DNA from: Pseudomonadota bacterium
GTDB taxonomy: Bacteria; Pseudomonadota; Alphaproteobacteria; Rhizobiales; Xanthobacteraceae
NCBI GenBank assembly: GCA_023387555.1
Contig: JAEWHY010000213.1
Coordinates: 1-5,870 of the forward strand
DNA length: 5,870 nucleotides
Reading direction: 5' to 3'
Position numbers and translations under genes: made by a program. The notes beneath the pieces are model-generated. The model had not been told where the DNA came from and did not search any database. It was given only the letters and a program-made list of their open reading frames with translations. Positions 5,137-5,870 of the stretch are shown here, in pieces. How positions within the stretch are numbered: the stretch's first letter is position 1; the number at the start of each line of letters is the position of its first letter.

Positions 5137-5870
5137 ATGAAGATCGTCGGTTTCGAGCGCGATAGACAATTGCACCTTGGCGTCGTGGAAGGCGACCAGG
5201 TGATCGACTTGCAGGCGGTCGATCCGAAAATTCCGGCCGATCTCGGCGCGGTGCTTGCGCGCTCCGGTGGCGACCTCTCCGGTATTGCCGATACCGCGAA
5301 AAAGGCCCCGGCCTCGGCCCACGTTCCGCTCGCCGGCATCAAATACGCGCTGCCGGTCGCCAATCCGGGCAAGATCGTCTGCCTTGGTCTCAACTATCTC
5401 GAACATGCCAAGGAAGGCGGCCACCAGAAGCCGACCGCTCCCTCGATCTTCATGCGCTGCACCACCTCGCTCGTGCCGCACAACATGCCGATCATCCGGC
5501 CGCTGGTCTCCGAGACGCTCGATTACGAATGCGAGTTGCTGATCGTGATCGGCAAGCAGGCGAAGCACCTGACGATGGACAACGCCTATGACTGCATCGC
5601 CGGCTATTCCTGCTTCAATGACGGCTCGATCCGGCAATTCCAGCGCCGCACCGCGCAATGGGACATGGGCAAGAACTTCGACATGACGGGCGGTTTCGGT
5701 CCGTGGATGGTGACGGCCGACGAACTGCCGCGCGGCGCTATCGGCCTGAAGATCGAAACCCGTCTGAATGGCAATGTTCTGCAGTCGGACAACACCGCCA
5801 ACATGCTGTTCCCGGTTGCCGAGACGCTCGTCGACATCAGCCAGGGCATGACGCTGATGCCGGGTGACAT
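5137..5870 (+). CDS. Fumarylacetoacetate hydrolase (FAH) family protein, 3' end beyond the right edge
   Basis: This is a probable cytoplasmic metal-dependent hydrolase, isomerase or decarboxylase acting on an acylpyruvate-like or hydroxy-dienoate compound from catabolism. The exact substrate cannot be read from sequence. I translated by hand from ATG 5137 and found 244 open codons to the window end; complete homologues have about 280 residues, so around 35-40 are missing. Residues 1-70 form the small N-terminal domain (KIVGFERDRQLHLGVVEGD...). The catalytic FAH fold then begins with KIVCLGLNYLEHAKEGG (78-94). The metal-binding signature is LDYECE (127-132) with Glu130 and Glu132, and FNDGS (159-163) with Asp161. 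Lys178 (in QWDMGKNFD) and TGGFGPW (183-189) follow. MTLMPGD (238-244) leads into the usual GTP.GVG segment, which lies outside the window. A GGGA at 5123-5126, 10 bases before the ATG, is a modest ribosome binding site. Common automatic names are 2-hydroxyhepta-2,4-diene-1,7-dioate isomerase and ureidoglycolate lyase; neither is justified here. A link to ergothioneine is not supported. Confidence 0.9.
   Translation, partial: MKIVGFERDRQLHLGVVEGDQVIDLQAVDPKIPADLGAVLARSGGDLSGIADTAKKAPASAHVPLAGIKYALPVANPGKIVCLGLNYLEHAKEGGHQKPTAPSIFMRCTTSLVPHNMPIIRPLVSETLDYECELLIVIGKQAKHLTMDNAYDCIAGYSCFNDGSIRQFQRRTAQWDMGKNFDMTGGFGPWMVTADELPRGAIGLKIETRLNGNVLQSDNTANMLFPVAETLVDISQGMTLMPGD

Noticed and set aside
1180..5870. 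A single functional island joining the transporter, egtBD and the FAH-family gene
   Set aside because: The genes are separated by gaps with hairpins or palindromes, and there is no shared pathway chemistry to support it. Conserved gene order in relatives would be needed.

Overview
The window looks like ordinary chromosomal DNA from a GC-rich alphaproteobacterium. Codon use (strong G/C at third positions), a long proline- and charge-rich TonB, and the style of the EgtB, EgtD and FAH-family proteins all recall the Bradyrhizobium/Rhodopseudomonas group. That placement rests on recall of related proteins, not on a search. No tRNA, rRNA, insertion sequence, integrase, CRISPR array or phage gene was seen.

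Layout, left to right. (1) A TonB-family energy transducer lies on the minus strand from 1072 and runs off the left edge; 357 residues are visible and about the last 40-50 are missing. (2) A 107-base divergent intergenic region (1073-1179) contains a bulged inverted repeat. (3) A 474-residue membrane transporter of the ArsB/NhaD/CitMHS-type ion transporter superfamily follows on the plus strand, with a signal-peptide-like N-terminus (1180-2604). (4) A 157-base gap holds a 16-bp interrupted hairpin. (5) egtB and egtD overlap by one base (TAATG) and form a compact ergothioneine biosynthesis operon (2762-5004). (6) A 132-base gap holds an 18-bp perfect palindrome, a candidate promoter and nested inverted repeats. 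(7) A fumarylacetoacetate hydrolase (FAH) family enzyme starts at 5137 and runs off the right edge; 244 residues are visible.

How the genes work together: only egtB and egtD have a clear functional link. EgtD trimethylates histidine to hercynine, and EgtB oxidatively joins hercynine to a thiol donor. The later steps (EgtC-like amidohydrolase, EgtE-like C-S lyase) and a dedicated egtA are not in the window. The TonB gene, the transporter and the FAH-family gene look like separate transcription units, and their adjacency to egtBD does not prove a shared pathway. Every coding region belongs to a known family, and I found no convincing new system. The points most worth a second look are the intergenic inverted repeats and palindromes, the altered SAM-binding motif of EgtD, and the minimal two-gene egt operon.
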